A DNA stretch of 64,000 nucleotides from Impatiens glandulifera. Its lineage: Eukaryota; Streptophyta; Magnoliopsida; Ericales; Balsaminaceae. The stretch covers positions 30,625,939 to 30,689,938 of the forward strand of contig NC_061868.1 in assembly GCF_907164915.1 (NCBI RefSeq), written 5' to 3'. The notes beneath the pieces are model-generated. The model had not been told where the DNA came from. It was given only the letters and a program-made list of their open reading frames with translations, and made no database searches. Below, piece after piece: positions 46,757 to 60,673 of this stretch. Position 1 is the stretch's first letter, and every line of letters begins with the position of its first letter. A program made the position numbers and the translations under genes.

Positions 46757-49700
46757 TCTGTTGTACTCTCAAAATAATTATTTTAAATAAATAAATTTAA
46801 AATAATTAAAATAAAGGTCAAACAAACTCTAAGACTAGAAAAGGACTAAGATCCTGTGTAGCCTAATTCAAGAGAAACAGCTGCAGCAGACCACACAGCC
46901 TTTGAATGAGCACTGAAATCTCATCCAACACACATGAATAAGTCTGGTCGCCGCTGCAACGAAAGAGAGGCGCGTTCCCGCACCCGACCGAGGGACTTCT
47001 GCCTGGGCTTGATTTTCGACAGAGAAAACAAGCCCGACATGGTTTTCGACCGAGAAACCCTTACACCTGACCGGTGAATTCTAGCTTCGAGCAAAGATCT
47101 CTGCATCCGACCAAGGGTCCAGTGCCCGCAACAGAGGAGATTTAGCCCTCGATAAGGATTGACACCCGTGACCTGACCGAGGAGATCGGTCTTAGAACCT
47201 GTTTGTATGAGAATTTAATTTTAAAAATTGTTTTAAATTAGAAGCCACAAACCATTTTCTAAAAATGCAAAAAAATAGAAAACAATTTCAAAATATTTTT
47301 AAATAGTTTCATAAAAATATATTTTGACAAAGGTCTTTTTGAATTTATTTTTTAAAGTCAAATGCCTTAAAACTAATATTTTTCAGATACTTTCTTCGAT
47401 AATCATCAACAATAATCGCAGGTACTAGCATTTAAATATTATTCTATAAATTTAAATACACGAAAAACATGTGCATGTTAAGCGCTTATAGAATAATTGG
47501 TTAAATAAAACGTAATAAATCATTTTTTTTAAAACCAAGATTTTTATAAATGAGAGACCGTTTTTAACGGGTACGAAAGCTGTAAGCACTAAAAATCTAC
47601 ATACCAAATTTATAAAATTAAAGTAATTATTTTAATTATTTTCGAATAAATAAATCAAAATAATTAACCACAAAGCCAAAACATAATTAAACAATTAATT
47701 AGATTAATTATTATGATAATTAAAACCTAATTAATTAAAAATAATGGTCAAATAAACAAATAAAATTATTTGGGATAAATGTTGTACTCATTTTATCTCA
47801 AAATAATTTTAGAAAAATTAAAAGTATTAAAATAAATAATTTAGTATGAATGTGGTACCCATTTTATCCCAAAAATTATTTATTTAACCCAAAAATAAAA
47901 AAATAATAATAAATTAGAAAAATATTTTTCATATTTATTTTAAATATTTTGTGTATTTTAAAAAATTAAAAATAAAGCCAAAATAGTGAAAGAAAAATCA
48001 ATTTTAAATAAACCCTTAAGGTTTAAAAATAAAAATAAAGATATGTGATCACGTGTGGCTAAAACTCTGAAGAACGGCTGCAGCAGAAACTAGGACCATC
48101 AGATGAGCACTAGATTGTCATTCAACGCCAAGGAGTCGCCCACTTCAACAAAGAAAAGGCGCGTTCGCAAAGCAGGCGATCAACTAACGCTCCGTTAACT
48201 GAAACGCGACAAAACAATCAAAAGGCAACGACGCGCTGACTGAACACCAACAGACCGCTCCGCGTCCGCGTTCTTGCCTGAAACGACGTTGTTTCATCCC
48301 CCGCCCATCGTCTTCGTCACGATCGTCGGAAGGATAAGAACAACAACCATCTTTGATTTTTCAAAGATGGAAATGTGTTGTTTCTCAACCATTCTAACTG
48401 ATTCAAAATGTGAAATTATCACCCTACCACGGTGATTATTTCGTCTACGATTATAAGTTTCATCATAACCTATATCAACAAGTTGGATCAAGAACAGCTA
48501 AAATACCATGAATGGTGTTTGACTAATTCAATCCAAGTAACTGCCTCAACCGACTTCGAAAGGCTATAAATAGTCTCCCTTAACAATTTTGCCAGGAGAT
48601 CCGATCTTAAGCCTCAAATCAAGATTTACAGAAAATCCTCCATTAAACCTCAAGCTTTCGGATTTTTCGAAATCTTGCATAAGGCCTTAAAGTTTGGATA
48701 TAAGCATCTATACAGCTTCTTTAAGGTTTAAGGAGTGTTCTCCAACACTTGGTAAACTTTCAATCATCCTTTAATCATATTTCCAATTTGAAATTTTCAA
48801 ATTGAAATTTTTATATTTCAATTTTTATAAGTTTGTATACTACCTGGTTCTTGAATTTGATGATTGGAAATAAATCATATGATCATTTATGAGCCAGAAC
48901 CAATTAATCGGTCTTAAAAAAACTTAAATTTGAATTTGGAAATATTAAAAAATAATTTTTTTGTTTTTGAATTTGGAATTTGGAAAAAATAAGAAGATTC
49001 TCAATATGTTTCTAATGATGTTGGGCAGATATTTGGATCATGTTTGATCCATCCCGATTATATTTGACCAAAATCAAAATTTTCGAAATAAATGAAAATT
49101 TTGAGTTCTTGAATTGGTCCAAATGAACATCTAGTGTTCATGTTTTAGTCAATCAAGTATATGAAGTATAAAGAAGCTATTGACAATCTCCTTACACTTC
49201 AAAACAACTTTAAAACTAAAATCCCGATTTTTAGACCTAAACTATTTTGAACAAATTAATCAGCACCCTCGTCGAATGACACAATGGGATGATGTTTCTA
49301 ATGTTCCTTGGAGCTTTGTGAAGCTATCCAAGCCCTTTGATCAAAGGATCCAAGCCTCTATCAAAATTGCAAAACCTGCAATTTTGATGTTCTTAAGGAC
49401 CGATAGGTCCTACTAAGACCAAAAGATCCGACCGAGAATCTTCGATCAGGACCGAGAGGTTCGACCGATGTTATTCATCTAGGACCGAGAGGTCCGACCG
49501 ATGATTTTTACATTCGACCGAGAAGTCAGACCTAGGACCGAGTACTCTCGCACCCGACCAATAACTCCTAAACCCAAGACCAATGACTTCCACCGAGGCG
49601 TCCGACCGAGGGACTTTCGCACCCTGAGCGAGGATCATGAACCTAAACCGAGGGGTTCTCGACAAAGACCGAGTGCTTTTTAGCCCCGAGCCCCCGACCG

Positions 49701-50876
49701 ATAAAACTAACTCAGGACCTAGGACACCGGTCCTAAGGCCTATTTGGTTCCTCTTTTAAAATTCCAAAATTATTTTTGTAATTTTGAAACGTCAACCCAT
49801 TTTCTAAAAATTCTAAAAAATTAGAAAATGATTTTAAAATAATTTTGGGATATTTCCATAAAAAATATTTTGATAAAGTTCTGTTTAGAATTTATGTTTA
49901 AATCTTAATGCATTTGAGTACTGATATTCTTGAGGTATTTTCCTCCATAGTCATCATCAGCAACAGGTAGCATCATTAAATAATTGTTGTTACAATTCTG
50001 TAAATACGCACAAACATACACATGTCTAAGATCGGAAGAATAATCGGTTAAAATAAAATGTTATACAACCAATTTTTTAAAAGTCAAATTTATAAATAGA
50101 TATCATTTTTAAAACGGATACGGAGGATGCAGCACGAAAACTTTTTCCCAAGTATCAACAAACTACGAATTTAAAGAAACTCTGATTAAATATGTTTTTA
50201 CACATATCTTAGTTTATTGATTTCCAAAAATCAATTGCCGACTCTATTTTCAAGTGAATAATCTTTTAAATTAATTTAAATAACGAATTTCTAAAAAATA
50301 AAATTATAATTTGATTATTGCAAATCTAAAAGATTATTTAAATTTGAACTCAAATTAATTATTTTTATTAATTTCAAAATCTGTTAAGAATTATTTAAAA
50401 TCTTTTAAAATAATGTTTTATTTTGACACGCAAACCGAGGTTGAAAATTTTCAAACCTCGAGTTTTCTACAGGAAAAGTGTTTTCCGGGGTTACAAAAGC
50501 GAAAGCCCTTTCCTGAGTATCATCAAACATCGAACTCTATCGAATCTCTCGTAAAATTATGTTTATACACTCTACAAAATATTTTATTGATTTTAAAATA
50601 AAATTCGATTGGCGACTATTTTATCAAATAAAATAATTATTTAAAATAATTATTTTTAATTAATTTATAATATAAATTTTTTTTAATCAATATTGTAAAT
50701 GCAATAGGTTATTTAAAATTCATCATAAAATTAATTAATGTTATAATTAATTTTAAAATATTAAAATACATTTTTTTATAAATTTTTTAAATAATATTTT
50801 ACTTAAAAGATTTTCAAGATACAAATCGATGTTAAAATTTCTCGAATTTCGAGTTTTTCTAGGATAAAGAGTTACA
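46757..50876 (+). mobile_element. Damaged Tat-like LTR, copy 4 (host of copy 3)
   Basis: It has two parts, 46757-47580 and 50501-50876, that match consecutive parts of the Tat-like LTR. The left part lacks most of the upstream LTR half (a jump near 46820-46875) but keeps the ACCGAG block. The right part gives the LTR end, finishing GAGTTACA at 50876. The junction CGAAAGC is split by copy 3. No primer-binding site follows, so it may be a second solo or broken LTR. The left edge is uncertain. Confidence 0.65.
47581..50495 (+). mobile_element. Solo Tat-like LTR, copy 3
   Basis: This 2915 bp LTR starts TGTAAGCAC and ends GGGGTTACA. It is flanked by a perfect 5 bp duplication AAAGC (47576-47580 and 50496-50500). 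There is no internal region, so it is a solo LTR left by recombination between two LTRs. It contains a TATA-like AGGCTATAAATAG at 48568-48580 and an ACCGAG-rich block at 49390-49740. Confidence 0.9.
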
Positions 50877-53100
50877 GAGTGATTGAAAACTTAATTAACT
50901 GTAATTTAGCTAATAAAAATTGATTAGACTTAATATTCAAATCATTGATTATATCATTCAAATAACACCCACTTAAACTTTTGATTAAAATTATCAGTCA
51001 AACAATAACTGTAATATTTTGAAAATTTTATTGCGTCATATTTTTCAAGTCTTACGAAAGACATAATTTTTACTTAAAGACTTTTTTCCTTAGACCCATT
51101 GCGACTATGATGAACTAGTGACCATTTGATACATGTTAATGAATTTTACATATTAATTTCCTGTGTGGAAAATGGCCAAGGCGAAGTCATGTTATAAAGG
51201 AGGAAGCATGAGTATACTTTAAGTTGACATAAATATAGCATCGATGACACTTCTTGACGAAAGTGATACAATCGTGTTCCAATTTTTATGTGTAGTATCC
51301 AAGTTGAAGAATCTTCTTTGATAGTGATATGCCGTAAATGTGAGGACCATAAGCCCCAAAATTTATTTCATCCATAGTTTGTGTAGATTCGACTTAGTCT
51401 GAACAAACACGTAATTGGTGGTGAATTGGCGAAGAGCTCGTGTTTCATTCTTTTTGAAATGCAATGGGTACTCCCCCTTTTCGATATAGTTTTGAATGGG
51501 TTCATACCATGGTTTGGTTGTAACATTAATGTTGGAAACCGTTTGCTTCTTATAGACTCAATTGCATCTTTACTAAATCTTGAGAGGCTTGATCTTGATC
51601 CCCTCGAAAATTTATGTCATAACAGCAAGAGTTGTTAGAGCATTAGAAAATATGTCTGATTTCTCAAATGAACAAATGTAACACTTTTGAGCTTGCATGT
51701 GAATTGCGTGAGAAAAGAATGGTATGACTTCAAATTTTTGCCTTTGATTTGCCACTCTCCACTCGCCAAGGAAATCATGAGATTGGAGTCCCAATAACCT
51801 CTAGCCTTCGAGTACCCTTTTTATACGCTAATTTTATTCCAATAAGGCATGTTCCAACGTGATAGTTTTTGTAGACACTCATATTTTTACCCTTCAATTT
51901 GTATAATTTATAAACAACTATTTTTGAAATAATCAAGTTTTAAGAATAATCAATTTTGAATTTTTAATAAGTTAAGGTGATAATTTAATTAAGTCATGAC
52001 ACTTAGGAATTTTATCATATTTATGATATTTAAGGTTTTTAATTAATTAATAACTTATATATAATTTTGTTAGTTATGTCATTATTTTTAATTGTTAAAT
52101 TAGTTTTACAATTAGATTTGATTAATTTTTTTTCTCTTTTGAATAGCAATATTTATTTACTTAAAATTAAGAATTAATATATTTCTTTTTAAATGTTAGT
52201 TTGGACTATTTTAATTAGTAATTTGTTTTTATCATTAATAAAGTTTTTTTTTAGGATTTTTAAAAAAAAACTCGTTAAAATTAATGATCTTGAAATTTAA
52301 TTTGATAGATTGGTGTGCTGACCATATTTGTTTTGGAATAATTTCAGGTTATTACATTCTTTCACCTCTAAGATACAAGTTTTATTTATTTTGATGTCTA
52401 CGTTTATTTCTCGCACATGGCTGTGTACAAGCATGCCTTAGGAATAGATTGAGAGAAATCCCCTAAACTTAGGATAGGGCATAGGTAGATTAGACACATG
52501 TGGTTAGAATGAAATTCTCTTAAATTAATAACATGTAAAACTTTGTGTCTTTTAAGAGGTAACAAATTTCGGAGTAGAGACCTCTCATTTTTATGAAAGT
52601 GTGGGGCATATCGACGAGACTCTTCTCTACACGTAACTAAGCACTGAACCCAAAATAATTTTTTATAACGTTTCTTTCCTAATTTCTTTAGTAAAAAAAT
52701 TAGATGGCGACTCTAAAAAAGAGCCAAGTACGTGTATGTTTCTATGTTTTATGTTGGTTCTTCATCTCATCTTGGTAATGCAATTCCCGAGTAGGTTGAT
52801 TGACCTCGTCTTACGAGGTTCGAGAGGAATGTAAGGCATGAGAAATAGCAAAGCGATCAAAAAAAAGTTTCCAAAACAAAAGTAGTCTGAATTCAACGAT
52901 CTTGTTGATGAGCTCAATTTTGAGTTCATTCCTCATTCGTCGGTTTCCTTTTCAACATTCTTGGAAATCAGCTCGAACAACCTACCATTTTGGTTCCTTA
53001 TTCACAATTTTGAAATTCGAGAATAATGTGAGTTATGAAGCCAATTTGAGTCAATTTATCGACATGTGTTCATGGACTTTCGAGTTTTGATGGATTCACA
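50877..53100. other. Old retrotransposon debris
   Basis: A minus-strand Tat-like pol remnant covers about 51170-51850 (annotated separately). At 52705-52714 the sequence TGGCGACTCT follows an LTR-like AT-rich stretch and resembles the Tat primer-binding site in plus orientation. The remainder is AT-rich and unassigned. Confidence 0.45.
51170..51850 (-). pseudogene. Diverged Tat-like RNase H / integrase-linker remnant
   Basis: On the minus strand, 51794-51612 reads GEWRVANQRQKFE and SDIFSNALTTLAVMT, like the end of RNase H in Tat-type elements. Then 51470-51400 gives GEYPLHFKKNETRALRQF, equivalent to the fragment at 40386-40567. Matches to the integrase zinc region continue to about 51180. 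It is heavily broken and older than the 34591-35173 copy. Confidence 0.6.
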
Positions 53101-54085
53101 TTTTTGATCAGGCGGTCATTTTATTTTACAAGCGTACAACATTACTCGAGGAAGTCTATATGACTCAATCACTTGGATTCACTCACCCTTACTCGAGGAA
53201 GTCGATATGACTCAATCACTTGGATTCACTCACCCTTACATGCCGCATCATGTATGTCCCCTACAAAAGACTATTTATGGACTCAAACAAGCTCCATGTA
53301 CCTCGTACTCTACTCTTGCAAAGACATACTATTTCTCGGATTTATTGAGTCTAAGTCTCATACTTCTCTCTTTCTATATTACAAGGGGCGATGTCTCATC
53401 CTACCTCCAATCCTTCATCGCATATGGCCTCTATTATATCGAAATTGTGTGTTATGTCCCTCTTAAAAAGATGGGTGATATTCACTATTTTTTCGTGGTT
53501 CAAGCTATTTGAGCCGTTGTCGGGTTATTCTTAAGTACATAGAGCCAAGATGTTTGATGGAAAGCCTAAAGACACACATGTTTCTACGGTGACTTCTCTC
53601 ACTAAACATGATGGTGATTTGTTGAGTTATCGTCTTCTCTACCGAAGTACTGTTGGAGCTCTACAATACATAACTCTCACTCGCCCTGAACTTGCATTTG
53701 TTGTCAATCGGGCGTGTCAGTTCATGCAGGCCCCATTACCACTCATTGGACGACAAACTGAAACACTTCTTATCATGGACAACTCATTTAGACTTTCTTG
53801 CCATTCACACTTACCGCTTATTTTACTACTTATTGTTCAACTACTAGCTATTGTATTTTTCTTGAGGATAATCTCGTCTCTTAAAATTCCAAAAAGTAAC
53901 TAGTTGTTGCTCGATCAAATAATGAGTCAAAATATCGTACTACCCTACCTTATGGTAGGACAATATTGGTACTGGCGTTTCTTTTTTAGAGTGAGACACT
54001 CTCTATCCAATACATTTCTTACCGGACAAGTTTTCGGTGTGTTACCCAATTTTACTTGCAAGAGAATATTAAACAGCCTACTATA
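53100..54085 (+). pseudogene. Decayed Ty1/copia RT-RNase H fragment
   Basis: Pieces in order resemble a copia polymerase. EEVYMTQSLGFTHPYMPHHV and LQKTIYGLKQAP (about 53150-53300) are reverse transcriptase without the catalytic box. [20 protein letters not shown] then [18 protein letters not shown] (53579-53695) and an RNase H-like end (about 53830-54060) follow. A 47 bp tandem duplication at 53142-53235 breaks the frame. No LTRs were found. Confidence 0.75.
53142..53235. repeat. Tandem duplication, 47 bp unit, in copia fragment
   Basis: Units 53142-53188 and 53189-53235 differ at one position (GTCTATATG and GTCGATATG). Forty-seven is not a multiple of three, so it shifts the reading frame. 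Confidence 0.92.
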
Positions 54086-54877
54086 AAATAAAATAAAATA
54101 AAAGATGGAAAGACAAATTGAATATTTATTGCCTTGGTTACTTTGTTGTAACTTACTTATATTATCAATGATTTTAATACTCTATTAAAATAGTAATGTA
54201 TAAAGATAATATATTATAACTTTTTATTTAATATATTGAAGAATATACTTTCACCATCTTTTTCTTCTACTTTTTAAAATTAAAATGAATATATCTATAT
54301 TATTAGAGCACAAAACATATAATTATGAATACACGATTTATTTGATTATTTTAATTTATCACATTATATATTTTGTAAAGCATATAAGAGGACAATAGCC
54401 ATGTAAAATATTAATCATTCAATATAAGAAAACATTTTCCCATATATTTATTATGTTAAGCACTTATATTTCTGTTGGATCGAAAAAATCCAACAATAAA
54501 TTTCTGAATTCTGTATACCACTTATAGATAAACAGAGTACATTTATGATTGTGATCATAATGGAACTTTTATCTATAACAATGTAAAACATGCACGGCCT
54601 TACTTCATTTATGTATCAAGTGTTCCTCTTGAAGGAATCACCAAAAAATGTCACTTGTAAAGACATTTTATTTTTTGAATATATGTTCTATTCTTTAACT
54701 CCTATATTTCTATGGTCTATGTGAATTTATTAAGCCAAATCTGTCAGCTCATTTATTTAATTTTCTTTGTAAAATCCAGCTGCAGCAGTTCTCTTAAAAT
54801 ACCAAACCTCTTTCAAATGATTGAAGACTCTGCAAGAGAAGCTGATGATGGCCAAAGAAGAAAGCACAGCTCTAGAA
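54086..54877. other. Spacer downstream of the RING gene
   Basis: This is AT-rich sequence without coding signs. The right end is the probable 3' UTR of the minus-strand RING gene. Confidence 0.5.
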
Positions 54878-57800
54878 CTAGAACAACTGGAACAATAAAC
54901 TGGTTGATCCATCCCCAAACGAACGCAGTTCCGGAGGCCTAACCAAGGCCCTGCATAAGGGGCATGTTCTTTCTCGTTCAAACCTGAAGATCAAGACATA
55001 AAAATCCAGAAAAGGAATTTTAGTTGTTCATATTATTGTCAACGCCAAATTGGTCATAATGCAACCTTTACAAGCCTATGCCATGATCGAGGATAGTCCA
55101 TTCAACCAAAAGAAACCGTATAGTAAAATTGTTTCTAGCTAACTCAAAGACCGGTAAGCAGGCCAAAACAGATATAGGAGATCAATACATCAACATTTGG
55201 AATGGAAACTATAATTAGTCAGAAACATTTCAATTACAAATACAAATGCAAAAGTGTTTCCAAATGAGACCAACACCAATGCTAAGTGACTCGATGGCTA
55301 CAAACCTTAACATTTAAAATATGTCTAAAAGAAGGTACAAAATGATGAAAACATACCATTCAGACACACAATCCTCACAGAAAATATGTTTGCAGCATAA
55401 TAAAATTGGAGCTTGCATCTTTTCCTGGCAAATAGCACAGAGGTCTCCCACAGAATTTACCTGCTTAGGACCAAAATAACATCCCGGAGATAAACACTTA
55501 AAATCTTTAAGAAATTGAAAACAAAGGTATCACCTGTGTGATATATGATGATCTGTATCTCTATGTGATTATATCAGCCTAGTGACATAGACATTAAATA
55601 GGTGGTAACAAGTTAACGTTAGCATAGCACTCACTACATAGACATTAGTTTGTCCGGTCAAGGATAATTTGAAATTTTATACCATTGAAGAACATTTCCA
55701 CTTTTCTGTAGCACACTTACTTAACTCTTAGCGTAGTTAAAGAACCGTTTTGTAGGAATTTAGTGAAGAAGATGTACAAATATGACTAGAAGTTTCCCTC
55801 TTAACCTCATTTCATAGGGAACCTCAGAGTGAATCTTTTTTTTTCTTGTAATGGAAGATGCTAGCATAACCCCCAGTCATGCTTTTTTTAATGGAAGAGT
55901 GACTCATTTTTTATCCTAACCTAATCAAGTCTTAAGAAAGTTAATCTAAAGAAAATCAGATAAAAAAAATATTTATTGAATATTTATTACATAGTGAAAT
56001 TATGTCGTAAATTGGCCCATAAAGGATTAACTAAGAAAGACTAATTAAACACAAAAGATTAATTAGAGGAACATAGAAAATAATATAGTGGTAATTAGTA
56101 TATCTTTAAACTCTCCTTAAATCCATGTTAGTAACTTCTACAACTGACTTGGATTTGCATCATAGTTTTAGTCTTTTAACAATAGCAATGTGTGTAGGTT
56201 TCTTCTCCCACTCTTAAGGTCGTCTTCTACTCTATTACGTTGTTTCAAAGGTTTCATCTAGAGCCTGACTCATTTATGGTGGCATCTCTATCTATAGCTC
56301 ACTTCGTCTCTAGCATATTCATTTTTTTTGGGGGGGAAAAGTCTCTAGCGTCTTTATCTTCAACTCGTTTTACTTCTTTCTTTCCATGGGGGCGGATATA
56401 AGATTTTAGAATCTCTGTGCTGATTAGGTCCCATATTGATAGAGGAACTCATAAGATGAGAGAGAGAATAACCAAACTCATAATTGTATATGATCTTGAA
56501 GACTATAATATAGGTGGCATATTTATATTAGGGAATTCTACTATACCATAATCTATATCAAAATAGATCAACAGGCTCGGCCAACTAATAAGAAGCCCTA
56601 GTGTGTAAGAGAAGCACAAAAATACTAGAAAAGACTAATTAGGAAATAATATAGTTTTACATGTGATAATTAACATATTTTCCACAAACCCCTTGGTTAT
56701 ATATGTACCCTACTCAAGCTAACAGTTCAATCTGATTTCCAGTCTTCAAACTTCTATATCATGATATGCAGAAAGTATGATTTTTATAATTAAGGGTTTA
56801 AGCTCCAAAACTGGCTTGAATGGTACAACATTGAACTAGCGATTCCACATAGGATAAATAGCTTTTGTTCTCTATTTACCAACCCTCTGATTCTTAACTT
56901 CCACTAGAGTTTTTACAGAAAAGAACCTTCTTATAGTTCTAGGATATTATGTACTAAAGAACAAATCGGCTTAGTTCTTAACAGGAGTGTAAACAATATC
57001 CAAACCATACCAAACATGCAACAATCTATTAATTCACTTGTATACAGTGTTCCAAAATACTAAACATGCTTTTACGCCTCTCATTCAAAGGGGCTATAAA
57101 AAATACCTGCTCATCTGTAGCATGTGTACCATAATGAATTTCCTTCCTTGACAAAGCTCTCAATGCAACAGAGAAAGATCGCACCTGATAAGAGCAACAC
57201 GAGAAAATTTTGTAAAGTCTAAGTGATCAATTTTTCTTAACATGAAAGAAAAATGACTACATTTACCTTCTCAACAATTGATGCAAGTTTAATAGTCAAG
57301 TATAACCCAGTTGTCAATGAAGAAAAGAGGTTTCCATAATCTTTATTCAAGAAGAACCGATACCAGACTGGTACAGGCAACATTGCCCTATAGAATAGCA
57401 GTGTATACTCAACTAGGGTTAACATTTGACCCTAGAAAACAACAATTTTCATCAGTGAGTTTCATTGCTGATGAAAGTAACTCAGCATTTTATAGATGAA
57501 GAGACTTGGACCTTGTTTGATGAAATTATTAAACCCTTATTCCATCAATAATATTATTTAAATCATCAGCCAAAATATCAAATTACCCTTTATTTTTTTT
57601 TATATAATTTTAAATATTAAATACAAAGAATATTTAGTCATTTAACCCAAATAAACTCAAATAATCAACTTTTCATCAAACAAGATTTGTTCCAAAAAAA
57701 CCCATATTATAGGAAAGAATTTGTTTTACTTGATGAACTTGCATCAAACATTCATTTTGATTGTTGAACTTTTGGAAATGGGTCACAACGAGTCATATCG

Positions 57801-60673
57801 TTAGCTTTTGATATCACCATTAACTATCTTAAATTTAACAAACAACCCCTTGTTTTTTAAGTCGGACCAATTTAAAACACGGCCCATTTACATTCTCCTT
57901 ATTTTTTTCAATTATTTCCAAATAACCCTACATCAAACAAACTCTTGATTACCTGTCTACGAAAATTATGACTTCTGCCATTCTTGTAGTACATTAGCAG
58001 CACACATTTCAGAACCATAGCCAATTGTCGCACCATTGTGTCTGGATGAAGAAAAGATGCCCAAGTTTTCACCAATCTAATGAGTAGGCATGATATTAAA
58101 AATGAAAACAATGTTCTAAGGATATACACAGCAGCATGTACAGCTTGAATCAGTAGATGGTTTCTATATTAGCTGGAAAAGAAAAGGAAAAACTAAAGAG
58201 GAAAATAAAGCATAAACAAAATCAAGAAAAACAGAACAGATGAGCATCTTAATGATTCTGGCATCATGTGTTTACATGCTCATATTAGGGTTGATCGCGT
58301 ATCGAGTTGGTGCGGTTATTTATTGGGCAAAATATCAGTCCGGCCCTAATAAAACGGTTTATACTCTATCAAGACCCTATTTCCCGTGGATCAAATTTAT
58401 GAGATATATGGTCGATTTGTCAATTTGTTATTTGGATATCCGACCCATAAATCCACAAAATCAAATTCCACATACTTGTGGACTGACATCATAATAATTA
58501 ATTAAACAAAATCAATACAAACACCAACAAAATAACAATTTCAAACAAGTTCTCCAATTAAACAAAACTTTATTTGTTACAAAGACACCAACAAAATCCA
58601 ATTTATCCGTATCAGAAAAGAGTAATAAATACTTTAAATAAAGCTTTTAATTGAATAAATGTAGCAATAGATAGACAATAACTGAAAATAAAAAATCTTA
58701 TAATTGAACAAAGGCAATTGAAGTGTTGAACAAATGTAACAACCAACAACAACTCGGGAACAATATGAAGCCTAAATTTAGTTCTTCATGAACCTGTTTA
58801 TTATCATATCTCAAAAAAACAAAAAATAATAATAAAAGGAAATATTAACAAGTTAAATATTAACGAATGCTAGCTAAAAACATAAATGAACAAATTTTAC
58901 GTACTTCAACAATTTCAAGTTGATTTATATATGCAAAAATTTATTCGTCTATACAAGCATTAATTCAATTCTTTAGTGTCATGACTATATTAAACAAAGT
59001 ATGTATATATGTTATATGTGTATATAAAGCTATCATTTGGATAAGAGATCAGATTTCATACCGTTTACCAGAATAATGAATATAGCATGCCAGAAAGGTG
59101 GTACAGATGTTGGAGGAAGCATGATCAGTGGGTGCAGGAGATCAAGGGACCAATACCACCAGTACACACCAATCACATGAAGCAAGAAAATCAAGCATAT
59201 GCCAACAAGGACATACAGTTTTTTCTCTGCCTGTAGAAAATATAATGAAGATGAAGAAAAAAACAACTAAATCTAACATTCAGAAGATTTAAGCACACCT
59301 TTAGAGCAGTCTGTTTCTTAAGAATATCATTGGATTTGAATATTACAGTAGTAATCCATATCGTCAGAAAGAAACCTGTCAAACCTCGTATAAGAAGATC
59401 ATCATAGAGATAATTTAGAAACAAGTAGTTTAAGACAGAACTTCTAGTGACATCTAATATATATATAGAACCATTTCAAACAGCTACTGAAGATGGATTA
59501 TAGGGGCGCAACTAGAAAAAATGCACCTTAAGCCATGTTCTTTTAAAAAGTGGAGACAAAACAAAGTGAAGAGTTATAAGATTATTGCTGCCTCCTCCCC
59601 CCACCTCCATCACAAATAGCACAAGAATCAACCAACCATATACACCCAAAGAACCAACATTACCATGAAAATGCCAACAAAAGTTATACGCATCAATATT
59701 TGCATTTCCCCAATCTAGTTTCTAAATGCAGTTTTTTAATTGAGACATTCGTTTAGCTATCCAGTCAACTGAACCAAATCCTCAAATTTGAGGATCTTCG
59801 ATTGATCCAGACATACATGGGATCTACATTGCACGATGGTTAGAACAATTTACGTTCTTGAAGTCTTCTATCAAATTCAGGCTCAGAAACATTGCATCTT
59901 CAGTTGTAACAGTCCCTAAATCTCAAGCTCGACTTAGAAGCTATTTTTTAAGCTGGTTAAATAAATTTATGGAGAAAGACATAGTGCAACTCAAGTAATG
60001 TACAGACTACAGAGTATTTCGTTCATTAGGAAAAGGTGGAAATAAAAATTAGCCTATAATGAGTACCTTGCAGATGCTGACGGATGAAAACGACCAACAA
60101 TAGCAACGAAAACGGGAGAATTTGCTCAATCAACCTCGCCACTTGCTGTATATCATATCTCTGGTACGAGGCATCCCTATTACCATTCCCACTAGTGGTG
60201 GCATCACCGTCTTCTCTCTCTCCATTTTCAAGCCCTGATAAAGAAGAAGCGTCAGAAATCCTATCACTCTCACCATCACCACCACCCGAACCTTCATTTC
60301 CACCATGCGCAACCTCTCCGTTCAATCTATAACCAGTGATGCCATCATTATAGTCAATGCGGTCGCGTTCCTCAGAGCCGATGATCCTAATTGAAACTTC
60401 TCCATTTCTTGCGGCACCTGCGGGATCATCGGAAGTACCGTGGAACTGTCCATCGCGAGCCCTTCTGAAAGGTACCAGACGCTCCGTGTCGTCGAGATTG
60501 CTCGATCTTGATGGGAGAACTCCAGAATATTCGAGAAAGGTTGTTACTGGAGAGCGGAGGAAACGTAGAACAGGGAATCGTGACGCGTGATTCCTTGAAG
60601 TGCTGACAGTATCACTGTTGGAAGAGGATGAGTCAGTAAACCTATCGGCATCGTTACCAGTTGAAGTTTCCAT
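54878..60673 (-). CDS. RING-finger, multi-pass membrane E3 ubiquitin ligase (RNFT1/2-like)
   Basis: This is a complete eight-exon gene: 60673-60067, 59375-59299, 59230-59062, 58041-57953, 57431-57267, 57184-57107, 55460-55357 and 54983-54878. It totals 1395 bp, or 464 residues, and all junctions are GT/AG with matching phases. The N-terminal ~180 residues are Ser/Gly-rich and probably disordered. Hydrophobic segments follow ([78 protein letters not shown]), suggesting a membrane protein, perhaps in the ER as in animal RNFT proteins. A C3HC4 RING spans residues 403-440 (Cys 403, 406, 418, 423, 426, 437, 440 and His 420), and all ligands are present. The C-terminus [15 protein letters not shown] is conserved in plant homologues as I remember them. 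The substrate is unknown. Intron 4 contains a MITE-like element. A probable Mutator-type element begins about 280 bp upstream of the ATG. Confidence 0.93.
57512..57684. mobile_element. MITE-like element in a RING-gene intron
   Basis: A 14 bp perfect terminal inverted repeat, CTTGTTTGATGAAA at 57512-57525 and its complement at 57671-57684, bounds 173 bp of AT-rich, non-coding DNA. A target duplication is not clear. Confidence 0.6.

Noticed and set aside
58240..58494. 84-residue plus-strand open frame in a RING-gene intron
   Set aside because: It has no recognisable domain, lies antisense within an intron and has low-complexity ends. It may be part of an old DNA element, but no ends were found.
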